Below the pieces are notes generated by a model. The model was given only the letters and a program-made list of their open reading frames with translations. It searched no databases and was not told the origin of the DNA. The translations under genes and the position numbers were made by a program. A stretch of DNA of 64,000 nt from SP5GCR1 sp965199685 (GTDB lineage: Bacteria > Pseudomonadota > Gammaproteobacteria > Poriferisulfidales > Oxydemutatoraceae). This document shows positions 1 to 9,205 of the stretch, piece by piece; position 1 is the stretch's first letter, and every line of letters starts with the position of its first letter. Where the stretch lies: assembly GCA_965199685.1 (NCBI GenBank), contig OZ241323.1:2666001-2730000 (forward strand). The letters are read 5' to 3'.

Positions 1-2
1 GA

Positions 3-347
3 ATATTAACCTTGACGGGTATAGTCTTAGCGAATGATCCGGATGGAGGTGGGATAAGCAATACTGTGGCATATCAATGGCAACGATGCTGGGGCAGTGT
101 TGACGGAACTGATTGTTTGGTCTCGGCTAATTGGGTGAACATCCCCAGCGCAACCAGCGACTCCTATACGATTCCAACCATGTTATCAGGACATACGATA
201 GCGGAAGGAGACCAGTTTCGCATTGGTGTAACTTATACGGACAGACAGGGATATACGGAGACCGTATATTCCAGTAGCCGAGGTGCTACTCGTAGCACTG
301 AGATTAGAATACGTGCCAAAGTGTTTCTAGAAGGCCCCCTCCAGTAA
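3..347 (+). CDS. C-terminal end of a giant surface protein (partial, cut by window edge)
   Basis: Only the last 114 or so codons are inside the window; the frame is open to the left edge, so the true start lies outside. The encoded tail is a close copy of the last 110 residues of the 2396-residue adhesin that follows (shared stretches: LANDPDGGG, VAYQWQRCWGS, DSYTIPT, FRIGVTYTD) and ends with the same KVFLEGPLQ and stop. The two genes are therefore tandem paralogues in the same orientation, separated by a 680-bp block of repeats. The fold looks like an Ig-like extracellular domain. Function is inferred only by relation to the neighbour. Confidence 0.7.
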   Translation: MLTLTGIVLANDPDGGGISNTVAYQWQRCWGSVDGTDCLVSANWVNIPSATSDSYTIPTMLSGHTIAEGDQFRIGVTYTDRQGYTETVYSSSRGATRSTEIRIRAKVFLEGPLQ

Positions 348-1028
348 CTCCGCCGATTGTTTTTGATATATGGGGCTGTTGAAAAAGTATTTCATCACCG
401 AACGTAACCGCTTGCGCCATCAAATCTATGGTGACCAACCGTAGGGGAGGGCTAGCATGCCCTCCCTAAAGTACCGTTCTGCACAAACTATACCGCCACG
501 CGCCACTAAATCATGGTTACCGTAAACGAAATGGATAGAATAGATTGCCTGTACGGACACAACGCGTTAGGGAGGGCATGTCGGGCTGTTGAAAAAGTAT
601 TGCCATTGTGAAAACTCAACCGCCACGCGCCACTAAATTAATGATAACCACCTGTAGGGGAGGGCTAACATGCCCTCCCTAAAGTAACGTTCTGCACTAT
701 TCCAACCGCTATGCGCCACTTGGTTTTGGTTCCCATGAATTGGGTGTGTACGATTTCGTTTGTGCAAGCGCGTCGCGTTTTGGGAGGGCATGTCGGGCTG
801 TTGAAAAAGTGTCTGCATTATTACATTCCCCTCCTTTGGAGGGGTGGCAGGCGAAGCCTGACGGGGTGGTTGTGGTGGTTCTGCACTAGACAATTACCCC
901 CTACGATGCATGACGGTACTTTTTCAACAGCCCCGTATATCAAAATCAATCAGCAGTTATATTTTTTGTATAATAGTGTAATAATATGATACCTCTATTG
1001 TATTTTAATAGTTAGTGGTAAAAATTAA
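348..1028. repeat. Composite repeat block between the two surface-protein genes
   Basis: No gene. The block starts with a GGGGCTGTTGAAAAAGT end at 372 and finishes with its inverse at 918-934. The inversion extends outward: TTTTGATATAT lies before the left end and a near-inverse, GTATATCAAAA, follows the right end. Inside are two further left ends of the same type (583 and 795), two copies of a GC-rich palindrome (445-466 and 658-679), and at 825-873 the dispersed motif with the CCCCTCC-TTT-GGAGGGG palindrome followed by GGCAGGCGAAGCCTGAC. The part at 795-934 is a 140-bp relative of the 150-bp MITE described elsewhere. It looks like repeated insertion of repeats into one another. Confidence 0.75.
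969..974 (+). promoter_or_regulatory. Possible -10 box of the adhesin gene
   Basis: TATAAT lies 55 bases upstream of the adhesin ATG, in an AT-rich stretch just outside the repeat block. I see no good -35 hexamer at the usual distance and the Shine-Dalgarno signal before the ATG is weak, so this is only a candidate. Confidence 0.3.
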
Positions 1029-4000
1029 ATGCAAATAAACCTTATGAAATATAGCCTTTTAATATGTTTAGGGTTGCTCTTCGTGCAACCAGTATTCGCA
1101 CAACAAGACACGCTTACCGATACCGAATGTACCGACGATGACATAGACCAAGATAACGATGGGTTGAGAGAGATATGTTACATAGAAGATTTGGATGCGA
1201 TCCGCAATAACTTAACCGGTGGTCAGGGAACTTCGGAACAAGGTTGTCCCAGTAATGTTTGTAACGGCTATGAGTTGGTAAGAGATTTAGACTTCACGAA
1301 AGCTCAAAGTTATGCATCGGGTACAGTGAACAGTGTCTGGGTACTTAGCGATTCTGATTTTATGGCTACCACGAGACTGGGCTGGAATCCTATAGGAAAC
1401 TTTGCTGCCACCGCCACTTTTGAAGGCAACGGATATAGCATTTCTAATTTGCATATCAATAGAGATGGGGCTACCAATGTAGGCTTATTTTCTGAGAATA
1501 GCGGAACTATTCAGAATCTTGGATTGTTTGAACCAGAAGTGGAGGGTAATGGAAGGGTTGGTGGACTAGTAGGTATTAATAGGGGTAATCTAATCAATGT
1601 TTTTATAGACGGAGGTAGGGTTAGAGGACCAAGAACAGAAGATCTTGATAACCTAACCGGCTTCGACTTAGGTCTTTTAGCTGGCGACAACGTTGCAGAC
1701 GCATTAATTATAAATAGCTATGTTCGCGGCACTGTTTCAGGTTCGCGTTGGGTAGGCGGTCTCTGTGGCGTGAATATAGGCGAAATCATCAATAGTTATG
1801 CGGCTGCCGATGTTGCCGCAGTAAGGGAAGCAGGTGGTTTGGTGGGCGAGAGTCAAGGACCTACCAGCAATAGCTATGCAACAGGATCTATAGATATAAC
1901 TGCAATGGTGAGAAATGAAGGAAGCGTGGGTGGTCTTCTTGGTGTCTTATGGCAAGGGCAAAATACGAATCCAAGAGTCATAAACAGCTATTCAACCGTC
2001 AAAGTGCCAGCCAATGAAATTGTGGGCAACATTGGCGGTCTAATCGGCAATATACACCCAACCAACCCACCAGTGACCGACAGCTATTGGGACTCAGAGA
2101 CGAGTGGGCAAATAGCCTCTGCGGCTGGCACTTCTAGGACTACCATCGAATTACAGATGCCGACTACTGCAACCGGCATTTACGCGAATTGGAATACGAA
2201 CGATTGGGATTTCGGTGATACGATGAGTTATCCGATACTACGCCATAGCAACAGCATGAATGCTTGCGACGAGGATACGACAACCCCATTTCCTAGTTGC
2301 AATGATGTATTACCAGGCCAGAGAGGTTTGGAGGTGGTGACTTTCGAGATAATTGAGACAAATGGCACGATAAGGGATAACGCTAGAGTGTTTGCTGAGC
2401 GACCCTTCTCACCTATCGTATTCGACTACGACATAAAAATCCCACATGCCCTGACTGAGATTAAACTAAGACCCGATGCCATAAACGACAATGCCACAAT
2501 TTCGGTTATCAAGGTAGGAGAAAATACTGAGCTTTTTCTCAACAAGAGTAGCGGCGATTTGAGTGACATTATCCCATTACAAGCAGGTATAAACGAAACT
2601 TTGCGGGTTATGGTAAGTGGAGAGACATATAACTTCAATCTAATAAGAGGGCCACAGAATCCGACTGCAATTGGCTCCTTCGGCACCCCAACTGCTAATG
2701 TTGACGAGGGAGAGGATATTACTTTTACAGCCGTTTTGGACAATGTTAGCGGAAGCTATGAATATTCGTTGCGACAGCGGGACACAGTACTGGATGAAGG
2801 ACAAGACACAACTACGACGCTTGCTATCACCGTCACCATACCCGATACCTCTGTAGATGATGCCAACGTGACAATGCAAGACATCACTTATACTCTAGAA
2901 GTGTTTGATGGTTTTGACTCAGTTTCCTCTGAGCTTATGCTAACTGTCACCAAAATTGATAACGGCGTACCTCAATTAGAATTGAGGATTAGTGGTAGTT
3001 CACTAACAATAAACTCTACTGCCGATCCAGATGACAATCCAGATAGTCTCGGAACATTCACATACCAATGGCAAAGCCGAAATGAGGGTGATAATAGCTG
3101 GACAACTCTCGCCGATACCGATAATATCTACCCAGTGCCGGGGAGTAATGCTAATACATTCCGCTATCGCGTAACCGTCACGCATACCGATGGGCAAGGA
3201 CATATCACAAACTATGACACGATAGGTCCGTTCCCCGCTGATGTAGACGGAGACAACGACCGCTTGATAGACATTTATTATTTGGAAGATCTGGATGTAG
3301 TGCGTTATCAAGCCGACGGTAGCAGTTATCAAATAAATCCCTCATCGGAAAATATCACCGGAAATGAAATTGATACGGGTTGTCCGAACAATGGATGTAG
3401 AGGCTACGAGCTGCGAAGAGACTTGGATTTTGATGCAGACGATAGCTATATTGATGCAACATCAAACAAAGATGAATGGACAGTGACCAATGACTCGGAT
3501 AACGGCTGGCAACCTATAGCGACTGTTGATGACCCATTTAATGCCATATTCAACGGCAACAATTACAGGATTTCTAATTTACAAATAAATAGAGATACAG
3601 ATGACGATGCGTATATCGGATTATTTGCGGCACTGTCGGGAGATGCAAGGATAGAGAATGTCGGCTTGTTGAATGTTGATATTGAAGGCAGAGGCTATGC
3701 GGGTGGCTTGGTTGCCCAGAGCAAGGGTGCTATTGTCAATAGCTATGTGCAAGGCGGTGAAGTTATGGGATCACAGCACAACGTGGGTGGATTAGTTGCG
3801 ATCAACGATAGTGATGACTCGAATACCGGCGTGATTGTCAGTAGCTATGTAGATGTGATAACGACGTCCACCGATACGCTATTATCGGGTGGGTTGGTTG
3901 CCAACAACAAAGGCAGAATCAGAAATAGCTATGCAGCAGGTAGTGTGAGTGGTACTTGCGATGTGGGTGGTTTGGTTGCCGAAAACGGCAGTGGGAGTGA

Positions 4001-7000
4001 AATCATCAATAGCTATGTGTCCGCTGCAGTAAACAGATCTGGAAGCTGTACAGCGAATCGTGCCGGCGGTTTAGTAGCCAATAACTCAGGTTTGATAAGA
4101 AATAGTTATGTGCGCGGGCGTATTACTGCCACCGGCATGGTAGGTGCTTTGGTCGCTGTCAGGACCGCTGGCACGGTTGAGTCCAGCTATTGGGACAGCA
4201 CGAATACTGGTATTATTGCCGACACTGCCGACACTGAAGCCAAGACACCCAATGAATTGCGAACGCCGACTAATGCTGATGCAAATGATGAAAACAGCAT
4301 CTATGAGAATTGGAATGTTGCCGATTGGGAGTTCGGTGCCTCAGGTGAATATCCCATACTAAGATATAATTCGCCGAGTGACATTTCTACAGTGTCGGTA
4401 TGTGATGACGATCTTGATACCGCACTACCGCCGTGCGGAGGTGTATTGCTGGGGCAAGGAGACAGAGGATTGAGCAACCTACTACTCTTTGCCGATGGTA
4501 ATCCTGCGACATTAAATGAACCTTTTTCTCCTTCAATATTTACTGGCTACACTGTAGATATAGTTAATAAGCGCGAACTTGAATTAGTGCCGTACGCGCT
4601 CAATCCGCTAAGTGACTTTATTTCAATCGCAGTAAATACGACACGCACCGACTTTTTTATGGGCAAGCGGAGCGGCGAGCAGAGCCTGCGGATTCCTCTT
4701 GAAGTAGGAGAGTTGCGTTTGACTATCAGCGTTGGCCCTGACGACACTAATTTAGATACTTACAGTGTCACTGCGGACATTACTACGAGCACAATAAAAA
4801 TAACAAGTATAAGTCCTGAGATGATAAATGAAGGAGACTCTGTTAGCTTAAGTGCAGCGGTCACAGGTGGCGATAGCAGCCTTTATGCTTATCGATGGAG
4901 TGTGTCACCTGAAGGTCTTATAGCCAGAAGAGACAGAAGAGCTGCTACTCCAAGTCTTAATATGCCTGCTGACTTCGTGCCTCGTGCAGATAACAGTCGG
5001 GATGTGAGTATTAGACTGAGTGTCGGAGATGGTTTTGAAAATGCTAGTATGAGCAGAATTGTAACCATCAGTAAAATTGATAACGGCGGACCGGATTTTG
5101 TGGTGACGATGACTGAATCAGAAATAAGCATTACTGGGATAGAAGCTGGGAGCGATCCTGACGGCGACGGTACTATCACTGGTTATGTTTGGCAGCAGAG
5201 TCCGGATGGTAACAACTGGACAACGATTCCTGGTGAGACCTCGTCAATTTATAGTATACAAAGACAAGACAGTAGTACTGATATCTTTTATCGTGCACAG
5301 GTAACTTCTGTTGATGGACAAGGAAGCACGCTTACTAGTGTGGTAGGACCCTATAGAATTAGAGGCGATATAGACGATGATGACGACGGCTTGATTGACA
5401 TCTATTTCCTAGAGGATCTAAATGCGATCCGCGATAATTTAGCAGGTCAGGGAACTGAACAGCAAGGTTGTCCCAGTAGTGGTTGTAATGGTTATGAGCT
5501 GCGTAGAGATTTGGATTTCGCAACCACCTCAAGCTACGTAAATGTAGCGATGAATAGACAGAGATGGACAGTGGATGACTTTGATGACAATAGCGATACT
5601 GGTTGGATGCCTATCGGGTCTATTAATAGCCTTGATTGCAGTCTTACGCAGAGCAGATGTTTTGGTGGTATTTTTGAGGGCAACGGATTTAGCATTTCTA
5701 ATCTGCAGATCAACAGAGACAGCACCAGTGAAATAGGTCTGTTTGTCGGCAATAGCGGCACGATTAGAAATTTTGGTCTACGAAACATAAAAGTTGAAGG
5801 TAATACCGGTGTCGGCGGGTTAGTCGGCAACAACCCGAGCAACCTGATCAATGTCTATGTGGAGGGGGATAGCGTTGAGGGGGGGGGTAATAACATAGGT
5901 CTTTTAGCTGGTCGCAATCAGTCAAGTGGGCTTATTATCAACAGTTATGTGCGCGGCACTGTCTCCTCAACGGGTCGTTGGGTAGGTGGTATTAGTGGCG
6001 CAGCCCGCGGCAGAATTATCAATAGCTATGCGGTTGCTGATGTTTCAGCAGATGGAAATGTAGGGGTTTTAGCAGGTGATGCTCTTGAGGGGGAGATTAG
6101 AAATAGTTATGCCATGGGTTCTGCGCTTTTAACTGTAGACGCAGACAGTGACCGGCGCGTAGGTGGTCTTGTTAGTACATTATGGTTTGGTGGCAGTATG
6201 GCAAACAGCTATTCAACCGCTGCGGTAGAAGCCACCAACCCAGCTGGGAATGACATAGGTGGTCTTGTTGCCCTCAGACCTGATGATGATAGCATAGAAA
6301 TAAACGACAGTTATTGGGATACAGACACGAGCGGACAAACGGACTCTCCGGGAGGTGGCACTGCTATGACTACCATTGAATTGCAGATGCAGACTAATGA
6401 AACTACTCCAACTGGTATCTATGCGAATTGGAGTCAAGACGATTGGGATTTTGGGGATGAAATGAGTTATCCGACGCTGCTGTATAACGAGATAACTGGT
6501 GTGGATGCCTGCCGCGCCATGGATGAGCCACCACCATTGCCTCTTTGTGGTAGCTTATTGCCTGGTCAGGAAAATTTGTTACCCAACGTAAACACCACAC
6601 CGACAATTAGCGGTATTCCAGGACAACTGGTCAGACTAATCGAAGGCGCGAATACCTCTGTAGAAGTGACTATAGGCGATGCAGATGTCGACGATACACC
6701 TGCTAGTTTAATGGTGAACGCACAATCCGATACACCTGGGGTCGCAAATGTTAGTGTCAGCGGCAGCGGTGCCACCCGTACAATCATGATTAGCGGTGTC
6801 AGTGCAGGTAGTGCAATGATTACGGTTATGGTGGATGATGGTAATGGCGCAACAAACTCAGTGAGCAGAGCACAATTTATGGTGACGGTAGAAGCGAACA
6901 CTGCATCAATGATTACGATCACACCATCGGCAGATCAAACGCTATCACCCGATGGTATGATCAATATCATGGTTTCGGTAGAAGACGATAATTTTGATGC

Positions 7001-8219
7001 AGGTGATAGCGTCACATTGACGGCAATGTCATCGGTTCCAACTGCCGTATCAGTCTCACCAGGTACATCTACCGGTATAACCGATAACATGCCTAGAACC
7101 TTCATGCTAACTGCCGGGCAAAGCGGTATGGCGACGATTACATTTACCGCAACCGATAGGCGAGGTGCAAGTGTTAGTACCGACTTGTCGGTGAGAGTCA
7201 ATACGCGGCCAACGATTAGCAACATTCCGGGACAGGTCAGACTAACCGAAGGTACGGATACTTCTGTAGACGTGACAATAGCCGATGCAGATGCCGCCGA
7301 TACACCCGCTGATTTTATAGTGAACGCACAATCCGATACACCTAGGGTCGCAAATGTTAGTGTCAGTGGCAGCGGTGCTACCCGTACAATCATGATTAGC
7401 GGTGTCAGTGCAGGTAGTGCAATGATTACGGTTATGGTAGATGATCGTAATGGCGCAACAAACTCAGTTGGCACAGCACGATTTACGGTGCGGGTGGAAG
7501 CGAACATCGCACCTGTTATTGACGGGCCGATTACCGTCTCACCATCCCCAGTGAATGAAGGACAAAGATTAACAATTACTGTTCCTGGCATGGACGCAAA
7601 CAACGACCGCTTGACTTATAGTTGGAGCGTGACCAGTGGGCATAGCGGAGTAGACTTATCCGGGAACCGAGTATCCGGGAACCGGGCGACATTAATGGTG
7701 CCAGACAACTTAGTAGCTGCTGCATCCACTAGCACAACGGTGAGCTGGAGAGTAATGGTGAGCGACAGGACTGCTTCTGCAACAGGAGCGGTATCAGTGG
7801 TAGTAATCAAAAGAGATAATGGTCAAGCAACCGTAGGGTCACTCCGCAGAGCTAGTGGTAACGATAGGATGTTAACCTTGACGGGTATAGTTTTAGCGAA
7901 TGATCCGGACGGAGGAGGGATGAGCAATACTGTGGCATATCAATGGCAACGATGCTGGGGCAGTATTGACGGAACTAATTGTTCAGTCTCGGGTGATTGG
8001 GTGAACATCTCCAGTACAAACAGCGACTCCTATACGATCCCAACTAGCTTATCAGGACATATGATAGCGGAAGGAGACCGGTTTCGCATTGGTGTAACTT
8101 ATACGGACGGGCAAGGACATATAAACATGCAACCCATATATTCCGGTAGCCTAGATGTTTCTCCTAGCACTGAGGTTAGAATACGTTCCAAAGTGTTTCT
8201 GGAAGGTCCCCTCCAGTAA
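1029..8219 (+). CDS. Giant secreted GLUG-repeat / Ig-like adhesin (2396 aa)
   Basis: Predicted cell-surface or secreted adhesin. Residues 1-25 form a signal peptide (hydrophobic LLICLGLLFVQP, then FAQQ); an in-frame ATG at 1044 is an alternative start. The body has three modules, starting near residues 33, 738 and 1446. Each opens with an acidic, calcium-binding-like segment (such as DIDQDNDGL), then GCP..(V/G)C(N/R)GYEL.RDLDF, then GLUG-type repeats of the pattern GGLVG..G.I.NSYA.G.V, and ends with Ig/cadherin-like domains. The C-terminus carries two near-identical beta-sandwich repeats (about residues 1854 and 2057) and a final domain shared with the upstream partial paralogue. GLUG and Ig modules are common in bacterial adhesins; ligand unknown. 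A G9 tract at 5879-5887 may make the gene phase-variable. The protein stops at KVFLEGPLQ with no recognisable anchor. Confidence 0.85.
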   Translation: MQINLMKYSLLICLGLLFVQPVFAQQDTLTDTECTDDDIDQDNDGLREICYIEDLDAIRNNLTGGQGTSEQGCPSNVCNGYELVRDLDFTKAQSYASGTVNSVWVLSDSDFMATTRLGWNPIGNFAATATFEGNGYSISNLHINRDGATNVGLFSENSGTIQNLGLFEPEVEGNGRVGGLVGINRGNLINVFIDGGRVRGPRTEDLDNLTGFDLGLLAGDNVADALIINSYVRGTVSGSRWVGGLCGVNIGEIINSYAAADVAAVREAGGLVGESQGPTSNSYATGSIDITAMVRNEGSVGGLLGVLWQGQNTNPRVINSYSTVKVPANEIVGNIGGLIGNIHPTNPPVTDSYWDSETSGQIASAAGTSRTTIELQMPTTATGIYANWNTNDWDFGDTMSYPILRHSNSMNACDEDTTTPFPSCNDVLPGQRGLEVVTFEIIETNGTIRDNARVFAERPFSPIVFDYDIKIPHALTEIKLRPDAINDNATISVIKVGENTELFLNKSSGDLSDIIPLQAGINETLRVMVSGETYNFNLIRGPQNPTAIGSFGTPTANVDEGEDITFTAVLDNVSGSYEYSLRQRDTVLDEGQDTTTTLAITVTIPDTSVDDANVTMQDITYTLEVFDGFDSVSSELMLTVTKIDNGVPQLELRISGSSLTINSTADPDDNPDSLGTFTYQWQSRNEGDNSWTTLADTDNIYPVPGSNANTFRYRVTVTHTDGQGHITNYDTIGPFPADVDGDNDRLIDIYYLEDLDVVRYQADGSSYQINPSSENITGNEIDTGCPNNGCRGYELRRDLDFDADDSYIDATSNKDEWTVTNDSDNGWQPIATVDDPFNAIFNGNNYRISNLQINRDTDDDAYIGLFAALSGDARIENVGLLNVDIEGRGYAGGLVAQSKGAIVNSYVQGGEVMGSQHNVGGLVAINDSDDSNTGVIVSSYVDVITTSTDTLLSGGLVANNKGRIRNSYAAGSVSGTCDVGGLVAENGSGSEIINSYVSAAVNRSGSCTANRAGGLVANNSGLIRNSYVRGRITATGMVGALVAVRTAGTVESSYWDSTNTGIIADTADTEAKTPNELRTPTNADANDENSIYENWNVADWEFGASGEYPILRYNSPSDISTVSVCDDDLDTALPPCGGVLLGQGDRGLSNLLLFADGNPATLNEPFSPSIFTGYTVDIVNKRELELVPYALNPLSDFISIAVNTTRTDFFMGKRSGEQSLRIPLEVGELRLTISVGPDDTNLDTYSVTADITTSTIKITSISPEMINEGDSVSLSAAVTGGDSSLYAYRWSVSPEGLIARRDRRAATPSLNMPADFVPRADNSRDVSIRLSVGDGFENASMSRIVTISKIDNGGPDFVVTMTESEISITGIEAGSDPDGDGTITGYVWQQSPDGNNWTTIPGETSSIYSIQRQDSSTDIFYRAQVTSVDGQGSTLTSVVGPYRIRGDIDDDDDGLIDIYFLEDLNAIRDNLAGQGTEQQGCPSSGCNGYELRRDLDFATTSSYVNVAMNRQRWTVDDFDDNSDTGWMPIGSINSLDCSLTQSRCFGGIFEGNGFSISNLQINRDSTSEIGLFVGNSGTIRNFGLRNIKVEGNTGVGGLVGNNPSNLINVYVEGDSVEGGGNNIGLLAGRNQSSGLIINSYVRGTVSSTGRWVGGISGAARGRIINSYAVADVSADGNVGVLAGDALEGEIRNSYAMGSALLTVDADSDRRVGGLVSTLWFGGSMANSYSTAAVEATNPAGNDIGGLVALRPDDDSIEINDSYWDTDTSGQTDSPGGGTAMTTIELQMQTNETTPTGIYANWSQDDWDFGDEMSYPTLLYNEITGVDACRAMDEPPPLPLCGSLLPGQENLLPNVNTTPTISGIPGQLVRLIEGANTSVEVTIGDADVDDTPASLMVNAQSDTPGVANVSVSGSGATRTIMISGVSAGSAMITVMVDDGNGATNSVSRAQFMVTVEANTASMITITPSADQTLSPDGMINIMVSVEDDNFDAGDSVTLTAMSSVPTAVSVSPGTSTGITDNMPRTFMLTAGQSGMATITFTATDRRGASVSTDLSVRVNTRPTISNIPGQVRLTEGTDTSVDVTIADADAADTPADFIVNAQSDTPRVANVSVSGSGATRTIMISGVSAGSAMITVMVDDRNGATNSVGTARFTVRVEANIAPVIDGPITVSPSPVNEGQRLTITVPGMDANNDRLTYSWSVTSGHSGVDLSGNRVSGNRATLMVPDNLVAAASTSTTVSWRVMVSDRTASATGAVSVVVIKRDNGQATVGSLRRASGNDRMLTLTGIVLANDPDGGGMSNTVAYQWQRCWGSIDGTNCSVSGDWVNISSTNSDSYTIPTSLSGHMIAEGDRFRIGVTYTDGQGHINMQPIYSGSLDVSPSTEVRIRSKVFLEGPLQ

Positions 8220-8681
8220 AGCTGATATTCCCCTCCTTTGGAGGGGTGGCAGGCGCGGCCTGACGGGGTGGTTGCATCGTGTCTGCACTGGGCAATTTCC
8301 CAACCTCCCGAAACGCGTTGCGTCTGCACAAGTAGAACCGCCAATTGAGCCAGTAGTTCAATCAGCGTGACATTGTGCAGAACCTCAACATGATTTCTTG
8401 TCGTACATTGTCCTTCGTACGCCATCCAATTTATGGGAACCAAAACCAAGTGGCGCAAGCGGTTGCAGTTATGCAGAACGGTACTTTAGGGAGGGCATAT
8501 TGAATCGCCGATTGAACCAGTAGGTCAATCGGCGTGACGCTGTGCAGAACTCTAAGATGTTGGGCAGCGTATTCATTGCAAAATGCAATACCCTCCCCTA
8601 CGGTTGGTTACCATAAATTTAATGGCACATAGCGGTTATGTTTGAACGATGACGTTGCTTCCTAAACAGCAGCACACCAGT
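8220..8681. repeat. Repeat block between adhesin and smpB
   Basis: No gene seen. At 8226-8274 is a copy of the CCCCTCC/GGAGGGG motif with GGCAGGCGCGGCCTGAC. A decayed copy of the small hairpin repeat follows at about 8338, and a perfect copy at 8506-8534 (10-bp stem CGCCGATTGA). The 8506 copy lies in an insert of about 100 bp that splits the GGGAGGGC palindrome; its other boundary is GCAAAATGCAATACC near 8590. The same insert occurs in reverse at about 54064-54160. Confidence 0.7.
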
Positions 8682-9152
8682 CTATTTATGTAGCGTCTTT
8701 TGTAATCTGCGTTTCTCCATGTCCCAACTGCGTTTGCGTTCAGCCATGCGTTTATCGTATTTGTGCTTTCCTTTACCGACCCCTAGTTGAAGTTTGGCGC
8801 AGTTATTTTTCCAGTGCAAATCCAGCGGTATTAGGGTGTAGCCTTTGCGTGTGAGCTTTCCTTGCAGGCTACGCAGTTCACGGCGATTGAGTAATAACTT
8901 GCGAGTGCGAGTAGGGTTTGCCTGCGGGTTGCTTACGCTCGGCAGCGGACTGATGTGCGCATTGATCAACCACGCCTCGTTATCCTTCAATATCGCATAG
9001 CTTTCTTTTAGTTGTATGCGATTAGCTCTTAGGCTTTTAACTTCCCAACCGTCAAGTACAATGCCTGCTTCTATACGCTCGTCTATGAAATAGTCGCGCA
9101 TCGCTTTAGGGTTATGTGCCGTTTTGTTTCTCTTTGTTTTGTTAGTTTTCAT
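8682..9152 (-). CDS. smpB: SsrA-binding protein SmpB
   Basis: SmpB binds tmRNA (SsrA) and delivers it to stalled ribosomes in trans-translation. The 156-residue product has the family hallmarks: N..A..DYFI.E..EAGIVL.GWEVKSLR near the N-terminus, then LKESYA, INAHISP and a lysine- and arginine-rich tail beginning at KGKHKYDKR that enters the ribosomal A site. I chose the ATG at 9152; a TTG ten codons upstream is also in frame but adds residues not usual for the family. The gene is divergent from the SNF transporter gene with about 50 bp between them. The tmRNA gene itself is not in the window. Confidence 0.95.
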   Translation of the reverse strand: MKTNKTKRNKTAHNPKAMRDYFIDERIEAGIVLDGWEVKSLRANRIQLKESYAILKDNEAWLINAHISPLPSVSNPQANPTRTRKLLLNRRELRSLQGKLTRKGYTLIPLDLHWKNNCAKLQLGVGKGKHKYDKRMAERKRSWDMEKRRLQKTLHK

Positions 9153-9205
9153 GGTTCTACTATAATATAGCCTCATTTTCAATTTACTGATTCATATTTT
9201 ATCCA

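Noticed and set aside
711..989. Open frames of 60 to 120 codons in the repeat blocks (for example 711-989, 8155-8370, 23190-23435, 54214-54444)
   Set aside because: They are translations of the dispersed repeats; the same peptides (IPLLWRGGRRSLTGWL) recur in many blocks and in both orientations, with no ribosome sites.
6935..7603. A 222-codon minus-strand frame inside the adhesin gene, and similar shadows
   Set aside because: It mirrors the repetitive codon pattern of the adhesin on the other strand; no homology or start signal.
8682..9182. tmRNA gene next to smpB
   Set aside because: I found no alanine-acceptor-like end or tag sequence in the flanking gaps; the downstream gap is repeats and the upstream gap is only about 50 bp.
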